DNA from: Herbaspirillum sp. meg3
GTDB lineage: Bacteria; Pseudomonadota; Gammaproteobacteria; Burkholderiales; Burkholderiaceae_D
DNA length: 64,000 bases
Assembly (NCBI RefSeq): GCF_002257565.1
Contig: NZ_CP022736.1
Span: forward strand, 1,488,001-1,552,000
Reading direction: 5' to 3'
Of the stretch, positions 8,192 to 17,565 are shown in pieces. A program made the translations under genes and the position numbers. A model generated the notes under the pieces. It was not told the DNA's origin. It made no database searches and was given only the letters and a program-made list of their open reading frames with translations. Each line of letters opens with the position of its first letter. Position 1 is the stretch's first letter.

Positions 8192-8917
8192 TTACATCTC
8201 GCCCCAGATTGCATTGATCGCCGCCAGTGCGCTGAGGCCGGCGGTTTCGGTACGCAGCACGCGCGGGCCCATGGATAGCATCAGCGCGCCGTGGTCGCAG
8301 GCGAGGTTTTCTTCTGCGTCGGTAAAGCCGCCTTCCGGGCCGACCATCAGGCTCAGCGCCTGCGCCGGATGATGGCGCGCCCAGTCCGACAGCGATTGTT
8401 CGCCGCGCGGCGACAGCAGGATGCGTTTGTGCAGGTCGCTCTGGGCGATCCAGCTGTTGAACTCGGTGAGTGGCGACAGTTGCGCCAGGCGATTGCGGCC
8501 GCTTTGTTCTGCGGCGGCGTGGATGATGCCTTGCCAATGGCTTTGTTTCTTCTCGGCGCGCTCGCTGTTGAGGCGCACCACGCAGCGCTGGGCCGCCAGT
8601 GGCTGGATCGCCGTGACGCCGAGTTCGACGGCTTTTTCGATGATCCAGTCCATTTTGGATGCTTCCGGCAGGGCTTGCGCCAGCGTGATGGCGTAGGACA
8701 ACTCCGCTTCGCGCGGGGAAAAGGTTTTGACCTCGGCGTAGACGCGCTTCTTTTCCATCTGGGTGATGACGGCGGTGTATTCGCCGCCTTCGCCATTGAA
8801 GAGCGTAATCGGATTGCCAACCTGCATGCGAATCACCTGGACGTGATGCGCGACCTGGTCGGGCAGGGCAAGCGTCGTACCGATGGCGAGCGGGTCGGGG
8901 CAATAAAAGCGGGGCAT
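8192..8917 (-). CDS. rsmE: 16S rRNA m3U1498 methyltransferase RsmE
   Basis: SAM-dependent SPOUT-class enzyme that methylates N3 of U1498 in 16S rRNA of the 30S subunit. It has 241 residues, the usual family length. The N-terminal PUA-like part starts MPRFYCPDPLAIGTTLALP, and the C-terminal SPOUT part carries ALPEASKMDWIIEKAVELGV, LMVGPEGGFTDAEE (the SAM-binding knot) and LSMGPRVLRTETAGLSAL. The frame is open for 26 more codons upstream, but MPRFY is the conserved start and AGGA lies about 10 nt before it. Monocistronic; divergent from tkt across about 340 bp. Confidence 0.95.
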   Translation of the reverse strand: MPRFYCPDPLAIGTTLALPDQVAHHVQVIRMQVGNPITLFNGEGGEYTAVITQMEKKRVYAEVKTFSPREAELSYAITLAQALPEASKMDWIIEKAVELGVTAIQPLAAQRCVVRLNSERAEKKQSHWQGIIHAAAEQSGRNRLAQLSPLTEFNSWIAQSDLHKRILLSPRGEQSLSDWARHHPAQALSLMVGPEGGFTDAEENLACDHGALMLSMGPRVLRTETAGLSALAAINAIWGEM

Positions 8918-9094
8918 GATCAACAGGTCCTGATGAGTGAGAACGGTGAAATGAACAATTCTTGGGTGCCGCGGTGGTGGATCAGGGCATTGCAAACCAG
9001 AGAGGAATTCGCGGGAAATCAGCGGGAATTGCCTTCGGGCATGCTTTTCTGGCCCTGGCGGCGATGCTTGATTTTAATTCTTTGGGCTTCTGTC

Positions 9095-9103
9095 TGGTAA
9101 AAT
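9095..9103 (+). promoter_or_regulatory. Extended -10 promoter candidate for tkt
   Basis: TGGTAAAAT is an extended -10 element (TGn plus TAAAAT). A clear -35 hexamer is not visible at normal spacing. The predicted transcription start near 9110 would give tkt a leader of about 145 nt. In the rest of the 8918-9256 divergent region I see nothing else assignable. Confidence 0.45.
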
Positions 9104-9256
9104 ACTTGGCTCAGTCTGGCTTGGTCCGGGAGTTCATCCGGGTCGACCGGCAAGGCATTCGAAATGCGCGTTAATGACGGCAAACCGCAGCTATCTGGCG
9201 GAAACCGTCAAGGCGACATGATTCGGCACCGCAATCCGCAACTCTTTGACATCGAC

Positions 9257-11251
9257 ATGACTTCCACACTCCCTACCGACAAGATGGCCAACGCGATCCG
9301 CGCGCTGGCAATGGACGCAGTACAAAAAGCAAATTCAGGACACCCAGGCGCGCCGATGGGGATGGCGGAAATCGCAGTCGCATTGTGGGCCAAGCACTAT
9401 CGCCACAACCCGGCCAATCCGCAATGGGCCAACCGCGACCGTTTCGTGTTGTCGAACGGACATGGTTCGATGCTGCAATATGCCTTGTTGCATCTGACCG
9501 GTTACGACCTGTCGATGGAAGAAATCAAGAACTTCCGCCAACTGCATTCCAAGACCGCCGGCCATCCGGAAGTTCACATCACCCCAGGCGTGGAGACCAC
9601 CACCGGCCCGCTGGGTCAGGGCGTCACCAACGCCGTCGGTATGGCGCTGGCTGAAAAGCTGCTGGCGGCAGAATTCAACAAGCCGGATCTGGCAGTTGTT
9701 GATCATTACACTTATGCTTTCGTCGGCGACGGTTGCCTGATGGAAGGCATTTCGCATGAAGCCTGCTCGCTGGCCGGCACACTGCGCCTGTCCAAGCTGA
9801 TCGTGCTGTACGACGACAATGGCATCTCCATCGACGGCAAGGTCGAAGGCTGGTTCAAGGACGACACCCCGAAGCGTTTCGAATCTTACGGCTGGAACGT
9901 CATTGCCGGCGTCGACGGACACAATGTCGAAGCGGTCAATTCCGCCATCCATCAAGCCAAGCTGGCCGACAAGCCGACCCTGATCTGCTGCAAGACCGTC
10001 ATCGGCAAGGGTTCGCCAAATCTGGCCGGCACCGACAAGGTTCACGGCGCGGCTCTGGGCGACAAAGAAGTTGCAGCCGTGCGCGAAGCGCTGGGCTGGA
10101 CTTCGGCTCCGTTTGAAATTCCTGCCGACATCTATTCCGCCTGGGATGGCAAGACCCAAGGCCAGCAACTGGAAGCCGAGTGGAACAAGCTGTATCAGGC
10201 CTATCAGGCCAAGTATCCAACCGAAGCCGCTGAACTGGTGCGCCGCCTGAAGGGCGAGTTGCCGGCAGGTTTCGACGCGGCCGTCCAGGCATACATCGCC
10301 AGCACCATCGAAAAGAAAGAAACCATCGCCACCCGCAAGGCCAGCCAGAACGCGATTCAGGCGTATGCGCAAGTGCTGCCTGAATTCCTCGGCGGTTCGG
10401 CCGACCTGACCGGTTCCAACCTGACCAACTGGAAAGAATCCGTGGCTGTGCGTGCCGATGTCGCCGGTAACCATATCAACTATGGCGTGCGCGAATTCGG
10501 CATGAGCGCGATCATGAACGGTATCGCCCTGCACGGCGGCTACATCCCGTTCGGCGCGACTTTCCTGACGTTCTCCGATTACAGCCGCAATGCGCTGCGT
10601 ATGGCTGCACTGATGCAGATCCGTGCACTGTTCGTGTTCACGCATGACTCCATCGGCCTGGGCGAAGACGGCCCGACGCACCAATCTGTGGAACATATTT
10701 CGAGCCTGCGCCTGATCCCGAATCTGGACAACTGGCGTCCATGCGACACAGTTGAATCGGCTGTCGCGTGGGAACAAGCAGTCAAGCGCAACGACGGTCC
10801 GAGCACGCTGATCTTTTCGCGTCAGAACCTGCCGTACCAGGAGCGTACTGCGGAACAAGTCGCCGACATCAAGCGCGGCGGCTATATCCTGAAAGAAGCC
10901 AAGGACGCCAAGGTGATCCTGATCGCTACCGGTTCGGAAATTGAACTGGCGGTCAAGGCAGCTGATGAACTGGCAGCGCAAGGCATCCCGGCACGCGTCG
11001 TGTCGATGCCATGTACCGATGTGTTTGACCGTCAGGATGCAGCGTACAAGGCCAGCGTTCTGCAACGCGGCGTGCCGCGCGTGGCGATCGAAGCCGGCGT
11101 GACCTCGACATGGTACAAGTACGTCGGTCTGGAAGGTGCTGTGGTCGGTATCGACACCTTCGGTGAATCGGCTCCGGCAGGCGTGCTGTTCAAGCATTTC
11201 GGCTTCACTGTCGAAAACGTCGTCGCCAAGGCCAAGCTGATCCTGGCATGA
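9257..11251 (+). CDS. tkt: Transketolase
   Basis: Thiamine-diphosphate enzyme of the pentose phosphate pathway (and possibly the Calvin cycle) transferring two-carbon ketol units; cytoplasmic. 664 residues from the chosen ATG (MTSTLPTDKMANAIR), standard length. Visible are the N-terminal GHPGAPMGMA and SNGHGSMLQYALLHLTGY segments, the ThDP/metal motif FVGDGCLMEGISHEA...DDNGISIDG, and the pyrimidine domain REFGMSAIMNGIALHGG...THDSIGLGEDGPTHQSVEH. The frame is open 31 codons further upstream, with no good ribosome site at either position; homology favours the later start. The stop overlaps the next gene by 4 bp, in an operon with gap. Confidence 0.95.
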   Translation: MTSTLPTDKMANAIRALAMDAVQKANSGHPGAPMGMAEIAVALWAKHYRHNPANPQWANRDRFVLSNGHGSMLQYALLHLTGYDLSMEEIKNFRQLHSKTAGHPEVHITPGVETTTGPLGQGVTNAVGMALAEKLLAAEFNKPDLAVVDHYTYAFVGDGCLMEGISHEACSLAGTLRLSKLIVLYDDNGISIDGKVEGWFKDDTPKRFESYGWNVIAGVDGHNVEAVNSAIHQAKLADKPTLICCKTVIGKGSPNLAGTDKVHGAALGDKEVAAVREALGWTSAPFEIPADIYSAWDGKTQGQQLEAEWNKLYQAYQAKYPTEAAELVRRLKGELPAGFDAAVQAYIASTIEKKETIATRKASQNAIQAYAQVLPEFLGGSADLTGSNLTNWKESVAVRADVAGNHINYGVREFGMSAIMNGIALHGGYIPFGATFLTFSDYSRNALRMAALMQIRALFVFTHDSIGLGEDGPTHQSVEHISSLRLIPNLDNWRPCDTVESAVAWEQAVKRNDGPSTLIFSRQNLPYQERTAEQVADIKRGGYILKEAKDAKVILIATGSEIELAVKAADELAAQGIPARVVSMPCTDVFDRQDAAYKASVLQRGVPRVAIEAGVTSTWYKYVGLEGAVVGIDTFGESAPAGVLFKHFGFTVENVVAKAKLILA

Positions 11252-11838
11252 GTGTAATCGGCAAAGATCAGAGCAAAGACATCACCAACGTCGTCGGCCC
11301 GGTGACGGTCCGGCGCGCGACGGTCGACGACGCTGCCCTGATCGCTCAGGTGCGCATCGACAGCTGGCGTGCAGCGTACCGCGGCATGATTCCGGACGCT
11401 TATCTGGATGGCATGAAGGTGGGCGACAGCACGCGCATGTGGACGCGTGTGCTGAGCGCCGCGTCGGATGCGGCCTGCACCTTTGTGGCGGAAGTTGACG
11501 GTGAGCTGGTCGGTTTCGCGGCCGGCATCACGCTGGCGGAACGCAAGCTTGATTTCGATGCCGAACTGACGGCGTTATATGTTTTACCCTCGGCTCAGCG
11601 CGCCGGCATCGGCCGCCGCTTGCTGACCGAAGTGGTCGCGACACTGGGTGCGGCAGGTGCGCCCAACATGCTGGTCTGGGTGCTGGCGCAAAACAAAAAG
11701 GCGCGCGATTTTTACGCGCATCTGGATGCGCTGCTGCTGGCAGAACAGACCTTCAAGTGGGACGAGCTGGATTTGATCGAAGTCGCCTACGGCTGGCGTG
11801 ACATCCAATCCATCGGAAAAATTACTACTGTTTCTTAA
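11248..11838 (+). CDS. GNAT family N-acetyltransferase
   Basis: A 196-residue GNAT-fold protein. Residues 18-60 hold the N-terminal strand and helices (VTVRRATVDDAALIAQVRIDSWRAAYRGMIPD), and the acetyl-CoA loop is seen at YVLPSAQRAGIGRRLLTEV (Q/RxxGxG/A motif). The IDSWRAAYRGMIPD segment is typical of small-molecule or peptide-targeting members such as RimI-like enzymes, but the substrate is unknown. The ATG overlaps the tkt stop (ATGA) and the gene ends 9 bp before gap, so it is translated as part of a tkt-GNAT-gap operon. Confidence 0.88.
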   Translation: MSVIGKDQSKDITNVVGPVTVRRATVDDAALIAQVRIDSWRAAYRGMIPDAYLDGMKVGDSTRMWTRVLSAASDAACTFVAEVDGELVGFAAGITLAERKLDFDAELTALYVLPSAQRAGIGRRLLTEVVATLGAAGAPNMLVWVLAQNKKARDFYAHLDALLLAEQTFKWDELDLIEVAYGWRDIQSIGKITTVS

Positions 11839-11847
11839 GGAGAAAAC

Positions 11848-12861
11848 ATGACTATCCGCGTTGCAATCAATGGCTACGGCCGTATCGGCCGCAATATCCT
11901 CCGTGCTCATTACGAAGGCGGTAAAAAACACGACATCGAGATCGTGGCCATCAATGATCTGGGCGATCCAAAAACCAATGCTCACCTGACCCAATACGAC
12001 ACGACCCACGGCAAATTCCCTGGCACCGTGACCGTCGACGGTGACTCTATCGTCGTCAACGGCGACCGCATCAAGGTGCTGGCGCAGCGTAACCCGGCAG
12101 AACTGCCATGGGGCGAACTGAAGGTTGACGTCGTGCTGGAATGCACCGGCTTCTTCACGACAAAAGAGAAGGCCAGCGCTCACCTGAAGGGCGGCGCCAA
12201 GAAAGTCATCATCTCCGCACCGGGCGGCAAGGATGTCGACGCGACTATCGTATTCGGCGTCAACCATGGCGTGCTGAAGGCCAGCGACACCGTGATCTCC
12301 AACGCATCGTGCACCACCAACTGCCTGGCGCCGCTGGTTCAGCCGCTGCACGAGAAAATCGGTCTGGTCAACGGCCTGATGACAACCGTCCACGCTTACA
12401 CCAACGACCAGGTGCTGACTGACGTGTACCACGAAGACCTGCGCCGCGCGCGTTCGGCTACCCAATCGATGATCCCGGCCAAGACCGGCGCTGCTTCCGC
12501 AGTCGGCCTGGTGCTGCCGGAACTGAACGGCAAGCTGGACGGCTACGCGATTCGCGTTCCGACCATCAACGTCTCGATCGTCGACCTGTCGTTCATCGCT
12601 GCGCGCGATACGACTGTGGACGAAGTCAACGCCATCATGAAGGCCGCTTCCGAAGCCGGTCCGCTGAAGGGTATCCTGACTTACAACACCGAGCCGCTGG
12701 TGTCGGTGGACTTCAATGGTAATCCGGCATCGTCGAACTTCGATTCGACCCTGACCAAGGTCTCCGGCCGTCTGGTCAAGGTCTCGTCGTGGTACGACAA
12801 CGAATGGGGCTTCTCGAACCGTATGCTGGACACGACTGTGGCGCTGGTTTCGGCAAAATAA
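11848..12861 (+). CDS. gap: Glyceraldehyde-3-phosphate dehydrogenase, type I
   Basis: NAD-dependent phosphorylating GAPDH of glycolysis and gluconeogenesis; a cytoplasmic tetramer. 337 residues. The Rossmann motif INGYGRIGRN is at residues 7-16, the coenzyme-specificity region INDLGD at 35-40, and the catalytic Cys is C155 in SNASCTTNCLAPL. The C-terminal WYDNEWGFSNRMLD is intact. A strong AGGAGA ribosome site lies 6 nt before the ATG. It is the last gene of the tkt operon, with a terminator about 170 bp downstream. Confidence 0.97.
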   Translation: MTIRVAINGYGRIGRNILRAHYEGGKKHDIEIVAINDLGDPKTNAHLTQYDTTHGKFPGTVTVDGDSIVVNGDRIKVLAQRNPAELPWGELKVDVVLECTGFFTTKEKASAHLKGGAKKVIISAPGGKDVDATIVFGVNHGVLKASDTVISNASCTTNCLAPLVQPLHEKIGLVNGLMTTVHAYTNDQVLTDVYHEDLRRARSATQSMIPAKTGAASAVGLVLPELNGKLDGYAIRVPTINVSIVDLSFIAARDTTVDEVNAIMKAASEAGPLKGILTYNTEPLVSVDFNGNPASSNFDSTLTKVSGRLVKVSSWYDNEWGFSNRMLDTTVALVSAK

Positions 12862-13030
12862 TCGGGGTTTGACAGGCATTTAACTGGGTATTTCACGGGC
12901 ATTTCTCATTGATCCGGCCTAATTGGGCTTCTTTTCATCGCATGCTTGTCAGGCGTTGTCTAAGAAAATACATTGGGCGGATCAATAGCCGGACTTTGCC
13001 AGGGACTTGCCAAGACTTGCCTAGTACCGG

Positions 13031-13069
13031 AAAGGCTGTTGCAAACTCCGTTTTGCGATAGCCTTTTTT
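13031..13069 (+). terminator. Rho-independent terminator of the tkt-GNAT-gap operon
   Basis: AAAGGCT ... AGCCTTTTTT with an inner GCAAA/TTTGC pairing, ending in a run of six T. It lies about 170 bp after gap, in a stretch (12862-13104) that otherwise holds nothing recognisable. Confidence 0.75.
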
Positions 13070-13104
13070 ATTGACGATTTAACAATAAATAACCGAGGGA
13101 TGTA

Positions 13105-13608
13105 ATGTCATCATCGTCACCTTCAACAGCAACTGCGCGTAGTCGCGGCCTTAAACTGATTGCCGTCGTGGGGCTGACCCTCGCGCTGAGCGCGTGCGAC
13201 TATGTCGCCAGTTTCAGCAAGCCGAAGCAGACACCGGAAGAAGCCAAGGCCGAAGGCATCGCCCTGGGGGCAGGCTGCCGTCAGGCCGGGCAGAGTCTGG
13301 AAGACTGCTATCAACGCAATCCGGACAGCTTGAAGGCGGGTATCTTCGCCGGCTGGAAGGATATGCACGAATACATGGCGGCCAAGAATATCCAGACCGT
13401 CACACCACCTCCGCCGGTGGCGGCTGACAAGCCGGATGCCGAAGCGGACGCCGCCAAGGACGCGCCGAAAGATGACCGCGCTGCGCGCCGTGAGCGCCGC
13501 GAACGCGAGCGAGCCGAAAAAGACAAAGACGCCGCCAAAAGCAAGGACAGCGATAGCGACTCCAAAAGTAGCAGGAAAAACCGCGACGACGGTTCCTCCA
13601 AAAAATAA
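13105..13608 (+). CDS. Small lipoprotein with a highly charged C-terminus
   Basis: A 167-residue predicted lipoprotein. A basic, hydrophobic signal (residues about 14-30) ends in LSAC with lipidated C31. Residues 40-100 are a compact region with two Cys (AGCRQAGQSLEDCYQRNPDSLKAG) resembling other small betaproteobacterial envelope lipoproteins of unknown function. A PPPP linker follows, then about 60 residues almost entirely Asp, Lys, Glu, Arg, Ser and Ala (KDDRAARRERRERERAEKDK), probably disordered or coiled coil. A GAGGGAT ribosome site precedes the ATG. Monocistronic between two terminators. No function can be assigned. Confidence 0.75.
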   Translation: MSSSSPSTATARSRGLKLIAVVGLTLALSACDYVASFSKPKQTPEEAKAEGIALGAGCRQAGQSLEDCYQRNPDSLKAGIFAGWKDMHEYMAAKNIQTVTPPPPVAADKPDAEADAAKDAPKDDRAARRERRERERAEKDKDAAKSKDSDSDSKSSRKNRDDGSSKK

Positions 13609-13675
13609 GCAGGCCATCCTTGGTATCGACAAGATGCATTTGACCAGGGATTGATCAGCCGGCTGTTTTGTCATG

Positions 13676-13700
13676 ACGCCCCGCCAGCCGGGGCGTTTTT
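13676..13700 (+). terminator. Rho-independent terminator after the lipoprotein gene
   Basis: ACGCCCC/GGGGCGT stem, 7-nt loop, followed by TTTTT. It lies about 70 bp after the lipoprotein stop, so the methyltransferase gene needs its own promoter. Confidence 0.85.
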
Positions 13701-13833
13701 CATGGCGATGACGGACATTGGGGATGCGCGACGCTGCCCGCAGATCGACATGCTGATCAGAATGATGGCGCATGTTTTGCATTTCCCGGTAAGGCAGTGC
13801 ATCATGCACGTCTTCACGCACGACAACAAAAAC

Positions 13834-14562
13834 ATGAACGCACCTTTGATCGTCAAATCTCCCGAGAGTCATCCGCACGTTCCCGAGACCGCCTTCGGCA
13901 TGTGGTTTCTGCAAACGCATACCTGGACGGTGCATGTACTGGAGCGTGCGTTCAAGGATCTGGAGCCGTTGATTCCAAATCGCCTGCCGTCTTATCCGGT
14001 GGTGGCCGATGTGGGTTGTGGTTGGGGGCGTTCGCTGAAGAAGCTGCATGAGCGCTTTGCGCCGCAACGTCTGATCGGGATGGACATTGATCCTGCCATG
14101 TTGGAAGCCGCAGCCAGGGAGGTGACTGCGGAAGGCATCCAGGCCGAATTCATTCAATGCTCAAGCTCGCACATGACGCTGGAAGACAATAGCGTCGATC
14201 TGCTGTTTTGCCATCAGACTTTCCATCACCTGATTGAGCAGGAAGAAGCGATTCAGGAATTTTTCCGGGTATTGAAGCCGGGCGGTATTCTGTTGTTTGC
14301 CGAGTCGACCAAGCGCTATATCCACTCGTGGATGATCCGCTTGTTGTTTCGTCATCCGATGGAAGTACAAAAGACGGCGGAAGAATATCTGGCTCTGGTG
14401 CGCAGCGCCGGTTTTGAGGTTGCACCGAAGTCGATTTCCTACCCTTATCTGTGGTGGAGCCGCGATGATCTGGGTCTGATGGAGCGGGCGCTCGGCATCA
14501 AGCCCAAAGCAGATCGCGAAGAAACGCTGATCAATCTGGTGGCCGTCAAACCTGCTCTTTGA
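13834..14562 (+). CDS. Class I SAM-dependent methyltransferase
   Basis: A 242-residue cytoplasmic methyltransferase of the UbiE/Methyltransf_11 type. Motif I is VVADVGCGWG at residues 57-66, the acidic ribose-binding end of strand 2 is IGMDIDPAMLE, the motif with aromatic-rich SVDLLFCHQTFHHL follows, and RVLKPGGILLFAES marks motif III. The acceptor substrate is unknown. The frame is open 61 codons further, but that extension runs through the preceding terminator. I place the start at MNAPLIVKS; an alternative ATG at 13804 has AAGG 9 nt upstream and would add 10 residues. Monocistronic. Confidence 0.8.
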   Translation: MNAPLIVKSPESHPHVPETAFGMWFLQTHTWTVHVLERAFKDLEPLIPNRLPSYPVVADVGCGWGRSLKKLHERFAPQRLIGMDIDPAMLEAAAREVTAEGIQAEFIQCSSSHMTLEDNSVDLLFCHQTFHHLIEQEEAIQEFFRVLKPGGILLFAESTKRYIHSWMIRLLFRHPMEVQKTAEEYLALVRSAGFEVAPKSISYPYLWWSRDDLGLMERALGIKPKADREETLINLVAVKPAL

Positions 14563-14598
14563 CGACCGCTTGCAGGGTATGTGTCGCTAGCAGCATCG

Positions 14599-14629
14599 AA
14601 CGGCTGGTCTTTGCAGACCAGCCGTTTTC
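14599..14629. terminator. Bidirectional terminator between methyltransferase and glnE
   Basis: Perfect 12-bp stem AACGGCTGGTCT / AGACCAGCCGTT with a TTGC loop and a T-run on the plus side (TTTTCATTT). It lies between two convergent genes and ends 5 bp from the glnE stop. Confidence 0.85.
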
Positions 14630-14633
14630 ATTT

Positions 14634-17429
14634 CTATCCGCCGAACACTTCCGTCCAGAGCCGTTTGACGGCATCGCTTTCTTGTTGCACGCGTTCGATA
14701 GTGGTGCGGGCGCGTTCTTCACCGCGCAGCCGGATCTGATGCTGCAGTTTGCGGAACAAGCGATAGGCGTTGGCAACCTCATCTGCCAATGCGGCGTCGA
14801 TCAGACCCAGCGAACCACAGAGCTTCAGCAAGGCGATGTTGCCAATGTCGTCGGTCAGCGCTTCGTACTGTGCCGCATGGCGCAGCACTAAAAACTGCAC
14901 GATGAATTCAATATCGATCATGCCGCCGTCGTCATGTTTCAGATCGAACAACGGGGTATGGTTGGGGTGCGCCTGATGCAGCTTGAGGCGCATGCCGAGC
15001 ACTTCCTGCGTCAGCTTTTGCGGATCGCGTTCCTGGCGCAGCAGGTCTTTGCGCAATGCTTCAAAACGATTGCCGATAGTGCTGTCGCCGGCGCAATAGC
15101 GTGCACGGGTCAGTGCCTGGTGTTCCCATACCCAGGCCGAAGTGCGCTGGTACTTTTCAAATGTGGCGAAGGATGACACCAGCAAGCCGCTGGCACCGTC
15201 CGGACGCAAGGCGATATCGATATCGAACAGCGTACCTGCGGGCGTGTGCGAGGTCATCCAGGTAATGAAGCGCTGCGCCAGCTTGGCGTACAGGCCGGGC
15301 GCTTCCTGATCGTCGTCGTCGTAAAGGAATACGACGTCAAGGTCGGAGACATAGCCGAGCTCCTTGCCGCCCAGTTTGCCGTAAGCGATGACGGTGAATT
15401 GCGGTGTTTCGCGATGGCGATTGGCGATGGTTTGCCAGACCGCCTGAATGGTGGCCGCGACCAGAATGTCGGCCAGTGCGGACAGATGATCGGCCAGATG
15501 CTCGACGCTCAGATCACCTTCAAGATCCTGCGCGAGCAGGCGGAACAACTGCGCATGGTGCACCTCGCGCAGAATGTCCATCTGGCGTTCTGTGTCGCCC
15601 GGCGCGATGTCAAGCTGGCGCTGGCAATCTTGTGCAAAAGCGGGCCAGTCAGGAGGCGCTTTCAGGTTGCGGTCATCCAGCAGTTCGTCGAGCAGAATGG
15701 GATGCTGCGTCAGGTATTTTGCTGCCCAGTCGCTGGCGGCGATCATGCGGATCAGGCGTGTCAGCGCGTGAGGATATTCCGTCAGCAGTGCCAGGTAAGC
15801 AGCGCGGCGGGCAATCGCTTCGAAGAAATCGAGCAGGCGGCGCAAGGTCGGCAAGTTTTTGTCAGGCATGGCGCCGATAATCGGCAGGGCAGCGTTGATC
15901 AGCGCGATCAGTCGCGCACGGCTGGCTTCCGGCAGGGATTGCAGGCGCGGCGATTGCAGTGTCGCCAGCACGCGCTGGGTAGCGGTGTCGACCTCGTCGA
16001 AGCCCAGTGAGGTCAGCGTGGCAGCGATCGATTCGGCGCTTTCGCCATCGCCGAGATCGCAGGTGTTGTCACCGTTTTTAGTGCCATCGCCGCCGTCGGT
16101 ATTGCCGTTGTCCTGCTTGTCGTTGAAGATGGTGTCGAACTGCAGGGCGACGATACGACGGTGTTCTTCCAGCGCCGCCAGCAAAGCTGCCACGTCGGCA
16201 AAGCCCATCATGTTGGCAATGATCTTCTGGTCGTCTTCGTTCGGTGGCAGGGTATGCGTCTGCGCATCTTCAAGATACTGCAAGCGGTGTTCCAGATTGC
16301 GCAGGAAGGTATAGGCCTCCAGCAATTGCGCCACGACCTCCGGCTCCAGCAAGCCTTTGTCGGCCAGCGTGCGCAGCGTGGTGCGGGTTGAACGGTCGCG
16401 CAGTTCAGGATCGCGGCCACCGCGGATCAGTTGGAACACCTGGCTGACAAATTCCACTTCACGGATACCGCCGCGGCCCAGTTTGACGTTATTGCTGCGT
16501 TCCGGATGCAGCGATTCCTGGCGCGTGACTTCTGCGCGGATTTGGCCGTGCATGGAGCGCAGGGCATCGATTGAACCGAAATCCAGATAACGCCGGTAGA
16601 TGAAGGGCCGGCTGATGGCTTCCAGGGCAGCGATATCGTCGGGCTTGCCTGTCAGCGCGCGTGCCTTGGTCCAGGCGTAGCGTTCCCATTCCCGGCCCTG
16701 GCGAATCAGATATTCTTCCACCATGTTGTGGCTGGCGACCAACGGACCGGAAGCGCCGTTGGGTCGCAGCGCCATGTCGACGCGAAAGGTGAAACCGTCT
16801 TCGGTGATTTCAGACAGGGCGGCAATGAGTTTCTTGCCGAGCCGGACAAAGAACTCGTGATTGGAGAGCGAGCGTTGCTCTGGTGCATCGGTACGTGTGT
16901 CCCCATCCTCCGGATAGACGAAGATGAGGTCGATGTCGGACGAGACGTTCAGTTCTCCGCCGCCCAGCTTGCCCATGCCGAGCACGATCAGCTCCTGTTC
17001 GTTGCCGGTTTCCTCTCCGATGGGCATGCCGTAGAGGGCAGTCATTTCCTGCATCAGGGCGTTGAGATGGGTCTGGACGGCAAAATCGGCGAATTCGCTC
17101 ATGGTGCGCACCACCTCGGCCAGATCCGCCTTGCCGGTCAGGTCGCGTTCGATCAGCGTACAGACCGTCAGATTGCGCAGACGTCGCATGGGGCCGTTCA
17201 AGGCGGCGGCACCCGTAACGGTTGTGCCGGCTTTGGACGCGGAAGCTGCCAGATCAGCTTGCAAAATGCGCTCGAAAGCCGCGCGGTTCAGGGATAATTG
17301 GGAGAATTCCGCCAGTTGTCCGGGGCGGGCCGGATTGGCGTTTGCCCAGCGGGTCAGGAACCGGGAGGCTGCACTGCTGTCGAGAAGGGAGATAGTCACA
17401 AATTGTCGGGTGATGAGTTGGGTGCGCAT
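14634..17429 (-). CDS. glnE: Bifunctional glutamine synthetase adenylyltransferase/deadenylylase
   Basis: Controls nitrogen assimilation by adding AMP to, or removing it from, glutamine synthetase in response to PII and glutamine. 931 residues, full length. Two nucleotidyltransferase domains are visible: GMGKLGGGELNVSSDIDLIF at residues 151-170 (deadenylylating half) and YGKLGGKELGYVSDLDVVFLY near residue 685 (adenylylating half), each with the GG...DxD catalytic pattern. Between them, around residues 436-457, is a Gly/Asn/Asp-rich insert (DNGNTDGGDGTKNGDNT) that looks like a flexible linker. Divergent from yhdP; the 5' start is approximate. Confidence 0.96.
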   Translation of the reverse strand: MRTQLITRQFVTISLLDSSAASRFLTRWANANPARPGQLAEFSQLSLNRAAFERILQADLAASASKAGTTVTGAAALNGPMRRLRNLTVCTLIERDLTGKADLAEVVRTMSEFADFAVQTHLNALMQEMTALYGMPIGEETGNEQELIVLGMGKLGGGELNVSSDIDLIFVYPEDGDTRTDAPEQRSLSNHEFFVRLGKKLIAALSEITEDGFTFRVDMALRPNGASGPLVASHNMVEEYLIRQGREWERYAWTKARALTGKPDDIAALEAISRPFIYRRYLDFGSIDALRSMHGQIRAEVTRQESLHPERSNNVKLGRGGIREVEFVSQVFQLIRGGRDPELRDRSTRTTLRTLADKGLLEPEVVAQLLEAYTFLRNLEHRLQYLEDAQTHTLPPNEDDQKIIANMMGFADVAALLAALEEHRRIVALQFDTIFNDKQDNGNTDGGDGTKNGDNTCDLGDGESAESIAATLTSLGFDEVDTATQRVLATLQSPRLQSLPEASRARLIALINAALPIIGAMPDKNLPTLRRLLDFFEAIARRAAYLALLTEYPHALTRLIRMIAASDWAAKYLTQHPILLDELLDDRNLKAPPDWPAFAQDCQRQLDIAPGDTERQMDILREVHHAQLFRLLAQDLEGDLSVEHLADHLSALADILVAATIQAVWQTIANRHRETPQFTVIAYGKLGGKELGYVSDLDVVFLYDDDDQEAPGLYAKLAQRFITWMTSHTPAGTLFDIDIALRPDGASGLLVSSFATFEKYQRTSAWVWEHQALTRARYCAGDSTIGNRFEALRKDLLRQERDPQKLTQEVLGMRLKLHQAHPNHTPLFDLKHDDGGMIDIEFIVQFLVLRHAAQYEALTDDIGNIALLKLCGSLGLIDAALADEVANAYRLFRKLQHQIRLRGEERARTTIERVQQESDAVKRLWTEVFGG

Positions 17430-17565
17430 TAAGAGTGCACGTTAAAGATAGTAAAGCCCGGGCTTTTTCCTATGAGAACGCCGGTGGCGGCTCTAGGTCA
17501 AAAGCTGCTTCCATGCGATGATGCTAATCGTTTTATTCTACATTGAGTTTTTACTCTGACCCTTG

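Noticed and set aside
9164..9256. N-terminal 31-codon extension of transketolase
   Set aside because: Not conserved in the family and without a ribosome site; treated as 5' leader.
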